From an uncultured beta proteobacterium (GTDB lineage: Bacteria; Pseudomonadota; Gammaproteobacteria; Burkholderiales; Rhodocyclaceae), in contig CAIYYE010000558.1 in assembly GCA_903930395.1 (NCBI GenBank), positions 1 through 8,133 on the forward strand: a stretch of DNA of 8,133 bases, given 5' to 3'. Both the position numbers and the translations under genes were made by a program. Shown one piece after another: positions 1-7,840 of the stretch. Under the pieces are notes generated by a model, which ran no database searches, was not told the DNA's origin, and worked only from the letters and a program-made list of their open reading frames with translations. Position 1 is the stretch's first letter. The number at the start of each line of letters is the position of its first letter.

Positions 1-1
1 C

Positions 2-868
2 GAAATTGCCTATCTGGCGCCCATTGGTGCGCCAACCGTGGCCCTCGTCACCAACGCCCAGCGCGCCCACCTCGAAGGCATGGGCGACATGGACGAAGTG
101 GCGCGCGAGAAGGGCAGCATCTTCGGCGGCCTGTTGCCGAAAGGCGTGGCCGTGATCAACGCCGATGATGCCTACGCCGAATTCTGGCGTGGCATGGCAG
201 CACCGCACCTGATCCGCACTTTTGCCATTGATCACGCCGCCGACGTGCGCGGTGCCGTTCGCCAGCACGGCCTTGAAATCGCCATCGAACTCAGTGCGGA
301 AGAGGGCGCAGCCAGCATCAGGCTGAGCATCCCCGGTCGTCACAATGCGCGCAACGCCGTTGCTGCGGCGGCTGCCTGTCTGGCCGCAGGCGTGCCGATG
401 GCCGCCGTCGCCGCCGGGCTGGAAGCGTTTTCCGGCGTCAAGGGCCGCCTCCAGCGCCGCGCAGGCAACAAAGGCGCCGAAATTCTCGATGACACCTACA
501 ACGCCAATCCGGACTCGGTGCGCGCCGGGATCGACGTGCTGGCTGCCACCATCGGAAGCAAGCTCTTGGTCCTGGGTGACATGGGCGAAATTGGCGAGGC
601 CAGCGGCCAGTATCACGACGAAATCGGCGGTTACGCCAAGAGCCAGGGCATAGACCGCCTGTTTGCGCTCGGCGACGCCGCCCAGCAGGCTGTGCGCAAC
701 TTCGGTGAGGGTGCCCGGCATTTCTGCAATATTGAAAAGCTGATTGCTGCAGTCGACAAGGAAATGGGTCCCGAAACAACCGTGCTGGTCAAGGGCTCGC
801 GCTTTATGAAAATGGAACGCGTCGTCGATGCCCTGGCGGTACCGGCTACGCCCGAGGAGAAACACTGA
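2..868 (+). CDS. murF: MurF, UDP-N-acetylmuramoyl-tripeptide--D-alanyl-D-alanine ligase (3' part, start outside window)
   Basis: MurF is the cytoplasmic ATP-dependent ligase that adds the D-Ala-D-Ala dipeptide to UDP-MurNAc-tripeptide, giving the pentapeptide precursor. The frame is open from base 2 with no start codon of its own; the GTG at 38 is an internal Val. The 288 visible residues are roughly the last two thirds of a protein of about 450, so the N-terminal substrate domain and the ATP P-loop are missing. Visible features, numbered from base 2: the [11 protein letters not shown] stretch and the following EKG (Lys37, the likely carbamylated lysine region of the central domain), the PGRHNARNA motif (about 111-119) that closes the central domain, [10 protein letters not shown] (about 163-172) and LGDMGE (about 191-196) in the C-terminal domain, and the terminal VKGSR motif (about 263-267). 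The TGA stop shares its A with the mraY ATG, so the two genes are almost certainly co-translated. The assignment is firm because other Mur ligases lack this combination. Confidence 0.97.
   Translation, partial: EIAYLAPIGAPTVALVTNAQRAHLEGMGDMDEVAREKGSIFGGLLPKGVAVINADDAYAEFWRGMAAPHLIRTFAIDHAADVRGAVRQHGLEIAIELSAEEGAASIRLSIPGRHNARNAVAAAAACLAAGVPMAAVAAGLEAFSGVKGRLQRRAGNKGAEILDDTYNANPDSVRAGIDVLAATIGSKLLVLGDMGEIGEASGQYHDEIGGYAKSQGIDRLFALGDAAQQAVRNFGEGARHFCNIEKLIAAVDKEMGPETTVLVKGSRFMKMERVVDALAVPATPEEKH
855..859 (+). promoter_or_regulatory. Shine-Dalgarno for mraY
   Basis: AGGAG lies inside the last codons of murF, 8 nt before the ATG at 868. It is the most canonical ribosome binding site in the window. 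It supports the 868 start, which directly overlaps the murF stop. Confidence 0.7.
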
Positions 869-1971
869 TGCTGCTGGCACTTGCCCAATGGCTCGCCCAG
901 GACGTTCGCTTCTTCAACGTCTTCAATTACATCACGCTGCGCACCGTGCTGGCGACGATGACCGCGCTGCTCATTTCCTTCGCTGCCGGTCCGGCCGTGA
1001 TCCGCTGGCTGGCCGCCAAGAAGATCGGTCAGGCCGTGCGCACCGATGGCCCGCAGACCCACCTCGTCAAATCCGGCACGCCGACCATGGGCGGCGTCCT
1101 GATCCTCATCGCCATCGGCATCACCACGCTGCTCTGGGGTGACCTGAGCAACAAGTATGTATGGACGGTGCTCATTGTCACCCTCGGTTTCGGCATCGTC
1201 GGCTGGTACGACGACTGGAAGAAGGTGGTCTATCGTGACCCGAAGGGCTTGTCGGCCGGCTGGAAGTATTTCTGGCAATCCGTGCTCGGTCTAGGCGCCG
1301 CGCTTTTTCTCGCCTATTCGGCCAAGTCGGGTGCCCAGACCGAACTGATCGTGCCCTTCTTCAAGACCATCGCCTACCCGCTCGGCATCGTCGGTTTCAT
1401 CACCCTGACCTACTTCGTCATCGTCGGCACCAGCAACGCGGTGAACCTGACCGACGGTCTCGACGGCCTGGCGATCATGCCGACTGTCATGATCGCCGGC
1501 GCCTTCGCCATCTTCGCCTACGTCACCGGCCACGCCGTGCTCGCCAAGTACCTGTTCATTCCGTATGTGCCGGGGGCGGGCGAGCTGTGCATCCTGCTCG
1601 GCGCCATTGCCGGCGCCGGTCTCGGGTTCCTGTGGTTCAACGCCTATCCGGCCGAAGTCTTCATGGGCGATGTCGGCGCACTGTCGCTGGGCGCCGCGCT
1701 CGGCACCGTCGCCGTCATCCTGCGCCAGGAAATCGTGCTCCTCATCATGGGCGGTGTCTTCGTCGTCGAAACGCTGTCCGTGATGCTTCAGGTCAGCTAC
1801 TTCAAATACACCAAGAAGAAATTCGGCGAGGGCCGCCGCATCCTGCGCATGGCGCCGCTGCATCACCACTTTGAACAAACCGGCTGGAAGGAGACTCAGG
1901 TCGTCGTCCGCTTCTGGATCATCACCATCATGCTCGTGCTGGTCGGGCTGTCCTCCTTGAAATTGCGCTAA
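868..1971 (+). CDS. mraY: MraY, phospho-N-acetylmuramoyl-pentapeptide-transferase (lipid I synthase)
   Basis: MraY is an integral inner-membrane enzyme that transfers phospho-MurNAc-pentapeptide from UDP to undecaprenyl phosphate, forming lipid I. The 367-residue length matches the family (360 in E. coli). The sequence is strongly hydrophobic, with about ten predicted membrane segments separated by conserved cytoplasmic loops. Key motifs: TPTMGG (71-76), the Mg-binding DDWKK (Asp115, Asp116), the [11 protein letters not shown] loop (190-200), FMGDVG with the catalytic-region Asp268, and the LHHHFE histidine cluster (331-336). These are the residues expected for an active MraY rather than the related WecA. 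The start is fixed by an AGGAG site 8 nt upstream and by the 1-nt overlap with the murF stop. The TAA stop overlaps the murD ATG in the same way. Its position between murF and murD is the standard dcw order. Confidence 0.98.
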   Translation: MLLALAQWLAQDVRFFNVFNYITLRTVLATMTALLISFAAGPAVIRWLAAKKIGQAVRTDGPQTHLVKSGTPTMGGVLILIAIGITTLLWGDLSNKYVWTVLIVTLGFGIVGWYDDWKKVVYRDPKGLSAGWKYFWQSVLGLGAALFLAYSAKSGAQTELIVPFFKTIAYPLGIVGFITLTYFVIVGTSNAVNLTDGLDGLAIMPTVMIAGAFAIFAYVTGHAVLAKYLFIPYVPGAGELCILLGAIAGAGLGFLWFNAYPAEVFMGDVGALSLGAALGTVAVILRQEIVLLIMGGVFVVETLSVMLQVSYFKYTKKKFGEGRRILRMAPLHHHFEQTGWKETQVVVRFWIITIMLVLVGLSSLKLR

Positions 1972-3323
1972 TGGAACTCAAGGGCAAACGCGTTGTGGTA
2001 GTCGGACTCGGTGAGTCCGGACTGGCGATGGCCAAGTGGCTGCATCGCCAGGGCGCGTTGGTCCGTGTCGCCGACTCGCGCGACAACCCGCCGAACGTCG
2101 AAGCCCTGCAAGTTGTATCACCGGGGGCTGAATTGATAGCCGGGCCGTTTGTCGAGGCCTCGTTTGCCAGCGCCGATCTGGTCGCACTGTCGCCCGGCGT
2201 CGCCAAGGCCACGCCGGTGATCGCTGCCTTCGCCGACAAGCTGGTCTCGGAAATCGAACTGTTCTCTGCCGGCGTACGCGCTCAGGTGCCCGGCTCGAAG
2301 ATCATCGCCATCACCGGCAGCAACGGCAAGACGACGACCACGGCGCTGACCGCCCATCTGCTCAATGGGGCCGGCGTGCCGGCCATCGCCTGCGGCAACA
2401 TTTCGCCGTCGGCCCTCGATGCCCTGATGGATACCCAGGACGCTGGTCAGCTACCGGAGGTCTGGGTGGTCGAACTGTCCAGCTTCCAGCTCGAAACGAC
2501 GCATCACCTGAACGCCAGCGCCGCCACCGTGCTCAATATCTCGGAAGATCACCTCGACCGCTACGACGGCAGCCTGGCCAATTACGCTGCCGCCAAGTCA
2601 CGGGTTTTCCAGGGCAAGGGCGCGATGATCCTCAATCGCGACGACGACTGGTCGATGGCCAACGGTCGCTGCGGTCGCACCATGCTCACATTTGGTCTCA
2701 ATGCTGCACCGCGTGGTGTCGATTTCGGCTTTGCCGACGGTGCCATCTGCCGGGGCAAGGAAGCCCTCGTGGCGCTGGCCGACCTCCAGCTTTCCGGTCT
2801 GCACAATGCCGCCAACGCCATGGCGGCGCTGGCGCTTTGCGAAGCCATCGGTGTTGCGCCGGAACGGCTGCTTGAGCCGCTCAAGTCCTTCACCGGCCTG
2901 CCGCACCGCGTTGAAACCGTGGCCGAAATCGACGGCGTCCTCTATGTCGACGATTCCAAGGGTACCAACGTCGGCGCCACGCTGGCCGCCATCGAAGGCA
3001 TGGGCCGCAAGGTCGCCATCGTGCTCGGCGGCGACGGCAAAGGGCAGGACTTTTCGCCGCTCAAGCCGGCCCTCGAAAAACATGGTCGCGCCGTTGCCCT
3101 GATCGGTCGCGATGCCGCTGCCATCGGTATGGCGCTCGAAGGCAGCGGCGTACCGACGCGCATTCTCGGCGACATGGAATCCGCCGTACGCTGGCTTGCC
3201 GCCCAGGCGCAGCGCGGCGACTGTGTCCTGCTCTCGCCAGCCTGCGCCAGCCTCGACATGTATCGCAATTACGCCCACCGGGCCGAGGCCTTCATCGACG
3301 CGGTCAAGGGGTTGTCATCATGA
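1971..3323 (+). CDS. murD: MurD, UDP-N-acetylmuramoyl-L-alanine--D-glutamate ligase
   Basis: MurD is the cytoplasmic ligase that adds D-glutamate to UDP-MurNAc-L-Ala using ATP. At 450 residues it is slightly longer than E. coli MurD (438). The N-terminal Rossmann-like domain opens with VVVVGLGESGLAMA (8-21), the UDP-binding region. The central ATPase domain carries the P-loop GSNGKTTT (116-123), the VELSSFQLE segment (167-175) typical of MurD, and NISEDHLDRY (189-198). Lys209 in YAAAKSR aligns with the carbamylated Lys198 of E. coli. The C-terminal domain shows GLPHRVE (309-315), DDSKGTN (327-333), GGDGKGQDF (353-361) and the signature LSPACASLDMY (421-431). The ATG lies within TAATG, sharing one base with the mraY stop. 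No purine-rich Shine-Dalgarno is visible before it, so initiation probably depends on ribosomes finishing mraY. The gene overlaps ftsW by 4 nt at its end. Confidence 0.98.
   Translation: MELKGKRVVVVGLGESGLAMAKWLHRQGALVRVADSRDNPPNVEALQVVSPGAELIAGPFVEASFASADLVALSPGVAKATPVIAAFADKLVSEIELFSAGVRAQVPGSKIIAITGSNGKTTTTALTAHLLNGAGVPAIACGNISPSALDALMDTQDAGQLPEVWVVELSSFQLETTHHLNASAATVLNISEDHLDRYDGSLANYAAAKSRVFQGKGAMILNRDDDWSMANGRCGRTMLTFGLNAAPRGVDFGFADGAICRGKEALVALADLQLSGLHNAANAMAALALCEAIGVAPERLLEPLKSFTGLPHRVETVAEIDGVLYVDDSKGTNVGATLAAIEGMGRKVAIVLGGDGKGQDFSPLKPALEKHGRAVALIGRDAAAIGMALEGSGVPTRILGDMESAVRWLAAQAQRGDCVLLSPACASLDMYRNYAHRAEAFIDAVKGLSS
3306..3311 (+). promoter_or_regulatory. Shine-Dalgarno-like site for ftsW
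   Basis: AAGGGG within the last codons of murD lies 8 nt before the ATG at 3320 and 11 nt before the second ATG at 3323. The spacing favours 3320 as the ftsW start but does not exclude 3323. Confidence 0.5.
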
Positions 3324-4483
3324 TGCTCGGCGCCCTCGATTCGCCGCGCCGCCAGGTGGCCGAGATCGACTACGCCCTGTTGTGGAGCGTGCTGATCCTG
3401 CTCTTCGCCGGCCTGGTCATGGTCTATTCGGCGTCCATCGCGATTGCCGAAGCTGGCCGATTTACCGGTCACCAGCCTGCTTATTACCTGGTCCGTCACG
3501 GCGTCTTCCTGTGCATCGGGCTGGTGGCTGCCGCCGTCGCTTTCCAGGTGCCGCTCGCGCTGTGGCAGAAAAGCGCGCCCTACCTGTTCATGATCGGCGT
3601 TGCCTTGCTCGCCCTCGTCCTCATCCCCGGCATCGGCCGCGACGTCAATGGCGCCCGCCGCTGGCTGTCGCTCGGCTTTGCCAACCTGCAGCCGTCCGAA
3701 CTCATGAAGCTGTTCGCCGTGCTCTACGCCGCCGATTACACGGTGCGCAAGATCAACGTCATGCATGACCTCAAGCAGGCCTTCCTGCCCATGTTCGGCG
3801 CCATGGCCGTGGTCGGCATGTTCCTGCTCAAGGAGCCGGATTTCGGTGCCCTGGTCGTGATCATTTCCATCGCCATGGGCATCCTCTTCCTGGGTGGCCT
3901 CAAGGCCCGGCTCTTTGCGTTGCTCATCGTCGGCCTGCTCATCGCTTTCGCCATCATGATCATCGTCTCGCCCTACCGGCGCGACCGGGTGTTCGGTTTC
4001 ATGGACCCGTGGGCCGATGCCTATGGCCGGGGCTACCAGTTGTCGCATTCGCTGATCGCTTTCGGGCGTGGTGAACTGTTCGGCGTCGGCCTCGGTGCCA
4101 GCGTCGAAAAGCTGTTCTACCTGCCGGAAGCCCATACCGACTTCCTGCTTGCCGTGATTGCCGAAGAACTGGGCTTCTTCGGCGTGGTGGCGATCATCGC
4201 GCTGTTCGCCCTGCTCGTGCAGCGAGCCTTCGCCATCGGTCGCCAGTGCGTCCAGCTCGACCGCCTCTACCCGGCGCTGGTCGCCATGGGCATGGGCATC
4301 TGGTTCGGTGTCCAGTCCTTCATCAACATGGGCGTCAATATGGGCCTGCTGCCGACCAAGGGGCTGACCTTGCCGCTCATGAGCTTCGGTGGCTCCGGTG
4401 TGTTTGCCAACTGCGTGGCGCTCGCCATTCTTCTTCGGGTCGACTGGGAGAATAGACAGTTGATGCGGGGTGGCAAGCTATGA
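3320..4483 (+). CDS. ftsW: FtsW, septal SEDS-family peptidoglycan glycosyltransferase
   Basis: FtsW is the polytopic inner-membrane enzyme of the divisome that polymerises lipid II into septal glycan together with its class B PBP partner FtsI. The 387 residues include about ten hydrophobic segments after a short cytoplasmic N-terminus. SEDS motifs in order: VMVYSAS (33-39), NGARRWL (110-116), QPSELMK (124-130), KEPDFG (171-176), [15 protein letters not shown] (238-252), and YLPEAHTDF (267-275), in which Asp274 aligns with the catalytically essential Asp297 of E. coli. [17 protein letters not shown] (344-360) follows. The PEAHTDF loop and the dcw location between murD and murG identify FtsW rather than the elongation homologue RodA. 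Two tandem ATGs (3320 and 3323) could start it. I chose 3320 for its spacing from AAGGGG; the other choice removes only one Met. The stop overlaps murG by 4 nt (ATGA). Confidence 0.97.
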   Translation: MMLGALDSPRRQVAEIDYALLWSVLILLFAGLVMVYSASIAIAEAGRFTGHQPAYYLVRHGVFLCIGLVAAAVAFQVPLALWQKSAPYLFMIGVALLALVLIPGIGRDVNGARRWLSLGFANLQPSELMKLFAVLYAADYTVRKINVMHDLKQAFLPMFGAMAVVGMFLLKEPDFGALVVIISIAMGILFLGGLKARLFALLIVGLLIAFAIMIIVSPYRRDRVFGFMDPWADAYGRGYQLSHSLIAFGRGELFGVGLGASVEKLFYLPEAHTDFLLAVIAEELGFFGVVAIIALFALLVQRAFAIGRQCVQLDRLYPALVAMGMGIWFGVQSFINMGVNMGLLPTKGLTLPLMSFGGSGVFANCVALAILLRVDWENRQLMRGGKL

Positions 4484-5538
4484 GCAAGACGATCATGGTC
4501 ATGGCTGGCGGTACCGGGGGGCACATCTTCCCGGCCTTGGCTGTTGCACATGCCCTGCACGATGCCGGCTGGCGTGTCGTCTGGCTGGGCAATCCGGAAG
4601 GCATGGAGGCCCGCCTCGTGCCGCAGCACGGTTTCGAGATGGTCAATCTGAAATTTGCCGCGCTGCGCGGCAAGGGGCTGCTCCGCAAGCTGCTGCTGCC
4701 GTTCAACCTGCTGCGCGGCTTCTGGCAGGCCCTCAAAGCCATTCGTCAGGTCAAGCCCAATGTCGTCCTCGGCATGGGCGGCTACATCACTTTTCCGGGC
4801 GGCATGATGGCAGCCCTGACCGGTGTGCCGCTGGTCCTGCATGAGCAGAACTCGGTCGCCGGGCTGGCCAACAAGGTGCTCGCCGGGGTGGCTGATCGCA
4901 TCGTGACCGGTTTTCCCGAGGTGCTGGCAAAGAGCCTGTGGGCGGGCAATCCAGTGCGTCCGGAAATTGCTCGCATGGCGCCGCCGGCGGAGCGCTTTGC
5001 TGAGCGGACCGGGGCTCTGCGTGTGCTGATCATCGGCGGCAGCCTGGGTGCCCAGGCGCTCAATGAAATAGTGCCCAAGGGCTTCGCCCTGCTCGGTGCC
5101 AGCGACCAGCCGCAGATCGTTCATCAGGCCGGCGAAAAACATATCGAGGCACTCAAGGCCAACTACGCCGCCGTCGGCGTCCAGGCGCATTGCGTGTCCT
5201 TCATCGACGACATGGCCGGTGCCTACGAGTGGGCCGATCTGGTCATCTGCCGTGCCGGCGCGCTGACCGTGGCCGAACTGGCGGCAGCCGGTGTGGCGAG
5301 CATCCTGGTGCCCTTCCCGCATGCGGTCGATGACCACCAGACCGGCAATGCCCGCTTTCTGGTCAACGTCGGCGGCGCCTTCCTGTTGCCGCAAAACGAA
5401 ATGACGCCGGAGTCCATCGCGCTGATCCGCAATTATTCCCGCGGCCAGTTGCTGGAAATGGCGGAAAAGGCCCGCAGCGTGGCCAAGCCCGATGCCACCG
5501 AAGAAGTGGCCAATATTTGTGCAGAGAGCGCGAAATGA
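4480..5538 (+). CDS. murG: MurG, UDP-GlcNAc:lipid I N-acetylglucosaminyltransferase
   Basis: MurG is the peripheral inner-membrane GT-B glycosyltransferase (family GT28) that adds GlcNAc from UDP-GlcNAc to lipid I, giving lipid II. Its 352 residues match the family (355 in E. coli). The N-terminal acceptor domain has the first glycine-rich loop GGTGGHIFP (10-18), the second loop [11 protein letters not shown] (98-108) and HEQN (121-124). The C-terminal donor domain has the third loop GGSLGAQ (186-192), the [10 protein letters not shown] helix (258-267) with the conserved Glu that contacts UDP-GlcNAc, and [14 protein letters not shown] (278-291). A hydrophobic and basic patch near 64-90, rich in Leu, Arg and Lys, fits the membrane-association face known for the family. 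The ATG overlaps the ftsW stop as ATGA. Upstream, GGGGTGG (4467-4473) is a G-rich but non-canonical ribosome site. The gene ends overlapping murC by 4 nt. Confidence 0.98.
   Translation: MSKTIMVMAGGTGGHIFPALAVAHALHDAGWRVVWLGNPEGMEARLVPQHGFEMVNLKFAALRGKGLLRKLLLPFNLLRGFWQALKAIRQVKPNVVLGMGGYITFPGGMMAALTGVPLVLHEQNSVAGLANKVLAGVADRIVTGFPEVLAKSLWAGNPVRPEIARMAPPAERFAERTGALRVLIIGGSLGAQALNEIVPKGFALLGASDQPQIVHQAGEKHIEALKANYAAVGVQAHCVSFIDDMAGAYEWADLVICRAGALTVAELAAAGVASILVPFPHAVDDHQTGNARFLVNVGGAFLLPQNEMTPESIALIRNYSRGQLLEMAEKARSVAKPDATEEVANICAESAK
5523..5528 (+). promoter_or_regulatory. Shine-Dalgarno-like site for murC
   Basis: AGAGAG near the end of murG sits 6 nt before the ATG at 5535. It supports that start over an in-frame TTG at 5517, which would add six residues not expected in MurC and lies upstream of this site. 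Confidence 0.45.
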
Positions 5539-6926
5539 AACACAAGGTCAAACACATCCACTTCGTTGGCGTTGGCGGTTCGGGCATGAGCGGCATTGCC
5601 GAAGTGCTGGCCCACCTCGACTACACGGTGAGCGGCTCCGACCTGGCGGCGAGCGCGACGACGCGTCGCCTCGAAGGCGAGGGCGTCAAGGTGATGATCG
5701 GCCACGCGGCCGAAAACATTGCCGGTGCCGATGCGGTCGTGACGTCCACGGCGGTCAAGGCTGACAACCCGGAAGTCGTGGCGGCCCGCGAACGCAAGAT
5801 TCCGGTCGTCCCGCGCGCCCAGATGTTGGCTGAACTGATGCGCCTCAAGCACGGCATCGCCATCGCCGGCACGCACGGCAAGACGACGACGACCAGCCTG
5901 GTCGCCAGCATCCTGGCCGAAGGCGGCATCGACCCGACCTTCGTCATTGGCGGTCGTCTCAATGCGGCCGGCGCCAACGCCCGTCTCGGCAGCGGCGATT
6001 TCCTTGTCGCCGAGGCCGACGAGTCGGATGCCTCCTTCCTCTTCCTGTCGCCGGTCATTTCGGTCGTCACCAATATCGACGCCGACCACATGGAAACCTA
6101 CGGCCACGATTTCGAGCGTCTGAAGAGCGCCTTCGTCGAGTTCCTCAACCGCCTGCCCTTCTACGGCGTGGCCGTGCTCTGTGGCGACGACGCCAATGTC
6201 CGCGCCATCATGCCGCGTGTGCCGAAGCAGATCATTACCTACGGCCTGTCGTCCGATTGCAATTTCTACGCCGAAAACATCGTCGCCGCCGACGGCCAGA
6301 TGCGTTTCGACTGCGTCCGTGTCAATGGCACGACGACGCGCCTTTCGATCACGCTCAACACGCCGGGCCTGCACAATGTGCTGAACGCACTCGCCGCGAT
6401 TGCCGTGGCGACCGAGGTGCAGGTCGCCGACGCCGCCATCGTCAAGGCGCTGGCCGAGTTCAAGGGTGTAGGCCGGCGCTTCCAGCGCTACGGCGAAGTG
6501 GCCTTGCCGGCTGGCGGCAGCTTCACCCTGGTTGACGACTACGGTCATCACCCAGTCGAAATGGCCGCGACCCTGGCCGCCGCCCGTGGCGCCTTCCCCG
6601 GTCGCCGTCTGGTGCTGGCCTTCCAGCCGCATCGTTACACGCGGACGCGTGATTGCTTCGAGGACTTCGTCAAGGTGCTGGCCACCGTCGATGCGCTCTT
6701 GCTGGCTGAAATCTATGCCGCCGGCGAAGCCCCCATTGTCGCTGCCGACGGCCGTTCGCTGGCCCGCGCCCTGCGCGTTGGCGGCAAGGTCGAGCCGGTC
6801 TTTGTCGAAGACATCGCGGCAATGCCGCAAACGATCATGGATGTCGCCCGCGATGGCGATGTGGTGTTGTGCATGGGCGCCGGTTCGATCGGTGCCGTGC
6901 CGGGCAAGGTGGTGGAGTTCAAATGA
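5535..6926 (+). CDS. murC: MurC, UDP-N-acetylmuramate--L-alanine ligase
   Basis: MurC is the first amino-acid ligase of the pathway: it joins L-Ala to UDP-MurNAc with ATP in the cytoplasm. From the ATG at 5535 the protein has 463 residues, somewhat shorter than E. coli MurC (491) but normal for the family. The N-terminal UDP-binding domain starts almost at once with [16 protein letters not shown] (8-23). The central domain has the P-loop GTHGKTTTT (112-120), EADESD (160-165) and [12 protein letters not shown] (179-190). The C-terminal domain has GVGRRFQ (311-317), DDYGHHP (334-340), FQPHRYTRT (363-371) and the terminal GAGSIG (448-453). HHP and PHRYTRT distinguish MurC from MurD, MurE and MurF; the related recycling ligase Mpl is less likely given the length and location. 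An upstream in-frame TTG (5517) is less likely as a start. The start overlaps the murG stop by 4 nt, and the stop overlaps ddl by 4 nt. Confidence 0.98.
   Translation: MKHKVKHIHFVGVGGSGMSGIAEVLAHLDYTVSGSDLAASATTRRLEGEGVKVMIGHAAENIAGADAVVTSTAVKADNPEVVAARERKIPVVPRAQMLAELMRLKHGIAIAGTHGKTTTTSLVASILAEGGIDPTFVIGGRLNAAGANARLGSGDFLVAEADESDASFLFLSPVISVVTNIDADHMETYGHDFERLKSAFVEFLNRLPFYGVAVLCGDDANVRAIMPRVPKQIITYGLSSDCNFYAENIVAADGQMRFDCVRVNGTTTRLSITLNTPGLHNVLNALAAIAVATEVQVADAAIVKALAEFKGVGRRFQRYGEVALPAGGSFTLVDDYGHHPVEMAATLAAARGAFPGRRLVLAFQPHRYTRTRDCFEDFVKVLATVDALLLAEIYAAGEAPIVAADGRSLARALRVGGKVEPVFVEDIAAMPQTIMDVARDGDVVLCMGAGSIGAVPGKVVEFK
6914..6917 (+). promoter_or_regulatory. Shine-Dalgarno for ddl
   Basis: GGAG lies 5 nt before the ATG at 6923, inside the final murC codons. 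It fixes the ddl start at this ATG, which places the conserved nucleotide-domain motif directly after a short N-terminus. An upstream in-frame non-ATG start near 6869 would add an unrelated, Arg/Gly-rich leader. Confidence 0.6.
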
Positions 6927-7828
6927 GCGGGTTCGGTAAAGTCGCAGTTCTCTTCGGCGGCACCTCTGCCGAACGCGAGGTGTCCCTCAACAGCGGTTCG
7001 CGCGTGCTGGCCGCGCTGCAGGGGCAGGGCATCGATGCCCACGCCTTCGACCCGGCTTCGATGCCACTTGATGCCCTCAAGGGTTACGACCGGGCCTTCA
7101 TCGCGCTGCATGGGCGGCATGGCGAAGACGGGACCATCCAGGGCGCGCTCGAAGTCATGCGTATCCCCTATACCGGCTCCGGCGTTCTCGCCTCGGCACT
7201 GGCCATGGACAAGTTCCGCACCAAGCTGATGTGGCAGGCGGCTGGTCTGGCCATTCCCGAGTACGCGCTGCTCACGGCCGTTTCCGATTTTGCCGATATC
7301 GAGGAAGAGCTTGGGCTGCCGCTCTTCGTCAAGCCGGCGCGCGAAGGTTCGTCGATCGGCGTGACCAAGGTCAAGGAGCGTGGCGCGCTGAAAGCCGCAT
7401 ACGAAGAAGCCGCCCGTCACGATCCGCTGGTCATTGCCGAAAAGGGCGTCATGGGTGGCGAATACACGGTCGGCATCATCGGCGACGAGGCCATGCCCAT
7501 CATCAAGATCGAGCCGGCTACCGAGTGGTACGACTACGAAGCCAAGTACAACCGCGACGACACCAAGTATCTGTGTCCCTGCGGCCTGCCGGCAGCCAAG
7601 GAAGCGGAAATCCGCAAGGGTGCGCTGGAAGCATTCCGCATTCTGGGCGGGCGCGGCTGGGGCCGGGTCGATTTCCTGATGGACGAGGAAGGCAGGCATT
7701 ACTTCCTGGAAGTGAATACGGCGCCGGGCATGACCGATCACTCCCTGGTGCCGATGGCAGCGCGGGTGAACGGCATGGACTACCCGACTTTGGTCCGCCG
7801 GGTGCTCGAACTGGCTGCGAACGACTAA
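6923..7828 (+). CDS. ddl: D-alanine--D-alanine ligase (DdlB type)
   Basis: This ATP-grasp enzyme makes the cytoplasmic D-Ala-D-Ala dipeptide that MurF uses. From the ATG at 6923 it has 301 residues, close to E. coli DdlB (306). Motifs in order: [15 protein letters not shown] (11-25), with Glu17 aligning with E. coli Glu15; [13 protein letters not shown] (62-74); [13 protein letters not shown] (135-147), with Ser143 corresponding to Ser150; YDYEAKY (203-209), with Tyr209 corresponding to Tyr216; and GRGWGRVDF (243-251), with the metal ligand Asp250. [11 protein letters not shown] (261-271) supplies Glu263 and Asn265. The Ser/Tyr pair and EAKY loop are those of dipeptide-forming ligases; VanA-type D-Ala-D-Lac ligases differ here, so ordinary D-Ala-D-Ala specificity is inferred. 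Its place between murC and ftsQ matches ddlB of E. coli. The start overlaps the murC stop by 4 nt; the end is separated from ftsQ by 12 nt. Confidence 0.97.
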   Translation: MSGFGKVAVLFGGTSAEREVSLNSGSRVLAALQGQGIDAHAFDPASMPLDALKGYDRAFIALHGRHGEDGTIQGALEVMRIPYTGSGVLASALAMDKFRTKLMWQAAGLAIPEYALLTAVSDFADIEEELGLPLFVKPAREGSSIGVTKVKERGALKAAYEEAARHDPLVIAEKGVMGGEYTVGIIGDEAMPIIKIEPATEWYDYEAKYNRDDTKYLCPCGLPAAKEAEIRKGALEAFRILGGRGWGRVDFLMDEEGRHYFLEVNTAPGMTDHSLVPMAARVNGMDYPTLVRRVLELAAND

Positions 7829-7830
7829 AC

Positions 7831-7834
7831 GAGA
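7831..7834 (+). promoter_or_regulatory. Possible weak Shine-Dalgarno for ftsQ
   Basis: GAGA in the short ddl-ftsQ spacer stands 6 nt before the ATG at 7841. It is only a partial match. A TGA at 7838-7840 lies in the ftsQ frame directly before the ATG, so ftsQ cannot start further upstream in that frame. Confidence 0.35.
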
Positions 7835-7840
7835 CGATGA

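Noticed and set aside
3520..3527. A match to the E. coli Chi octamer GCTGGTGG inside ftsW
   Set aside because: A single match in 8 kb of G+C-rich coding DNA is expected by chance, and the Chi sequence of this organism is unknown.
4267..5394. A 375-codon minus-strand open frame antisense to ftsW and murG
   Set aside because: A shadow of third-position bias in murG and ftsW; the translation resembles no known family.
5517..5534. In-frame upstream TTG start for murC adding six residues
   Set aside because: The ATG at 5535 has better spacing from AGAGAG, forms the ATGA overlap seen at neighbouring junctions, and gives the usual short MurC N-terminus.
5433..6830. A 465-codon open frame on the minus strand, antisense to murC and the end of murG
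   Set aside because: Its translation has no recognisable domain and is rich in Gly, Arg, Asp and His, as expected when a G+C-rich gene with biased third positions is read backwards. The + strand encodes unmistakable MurC and MurG.
6869..6922. In-frame upstream non-ATG start for ddl adding 18 residues
   Set aside because: The added residues are an Arg/Gly-rich out-of-frame reading of murC; the ATG at 6923 has GGAG at 5 nt and gives the usual Ddl N-terminus.
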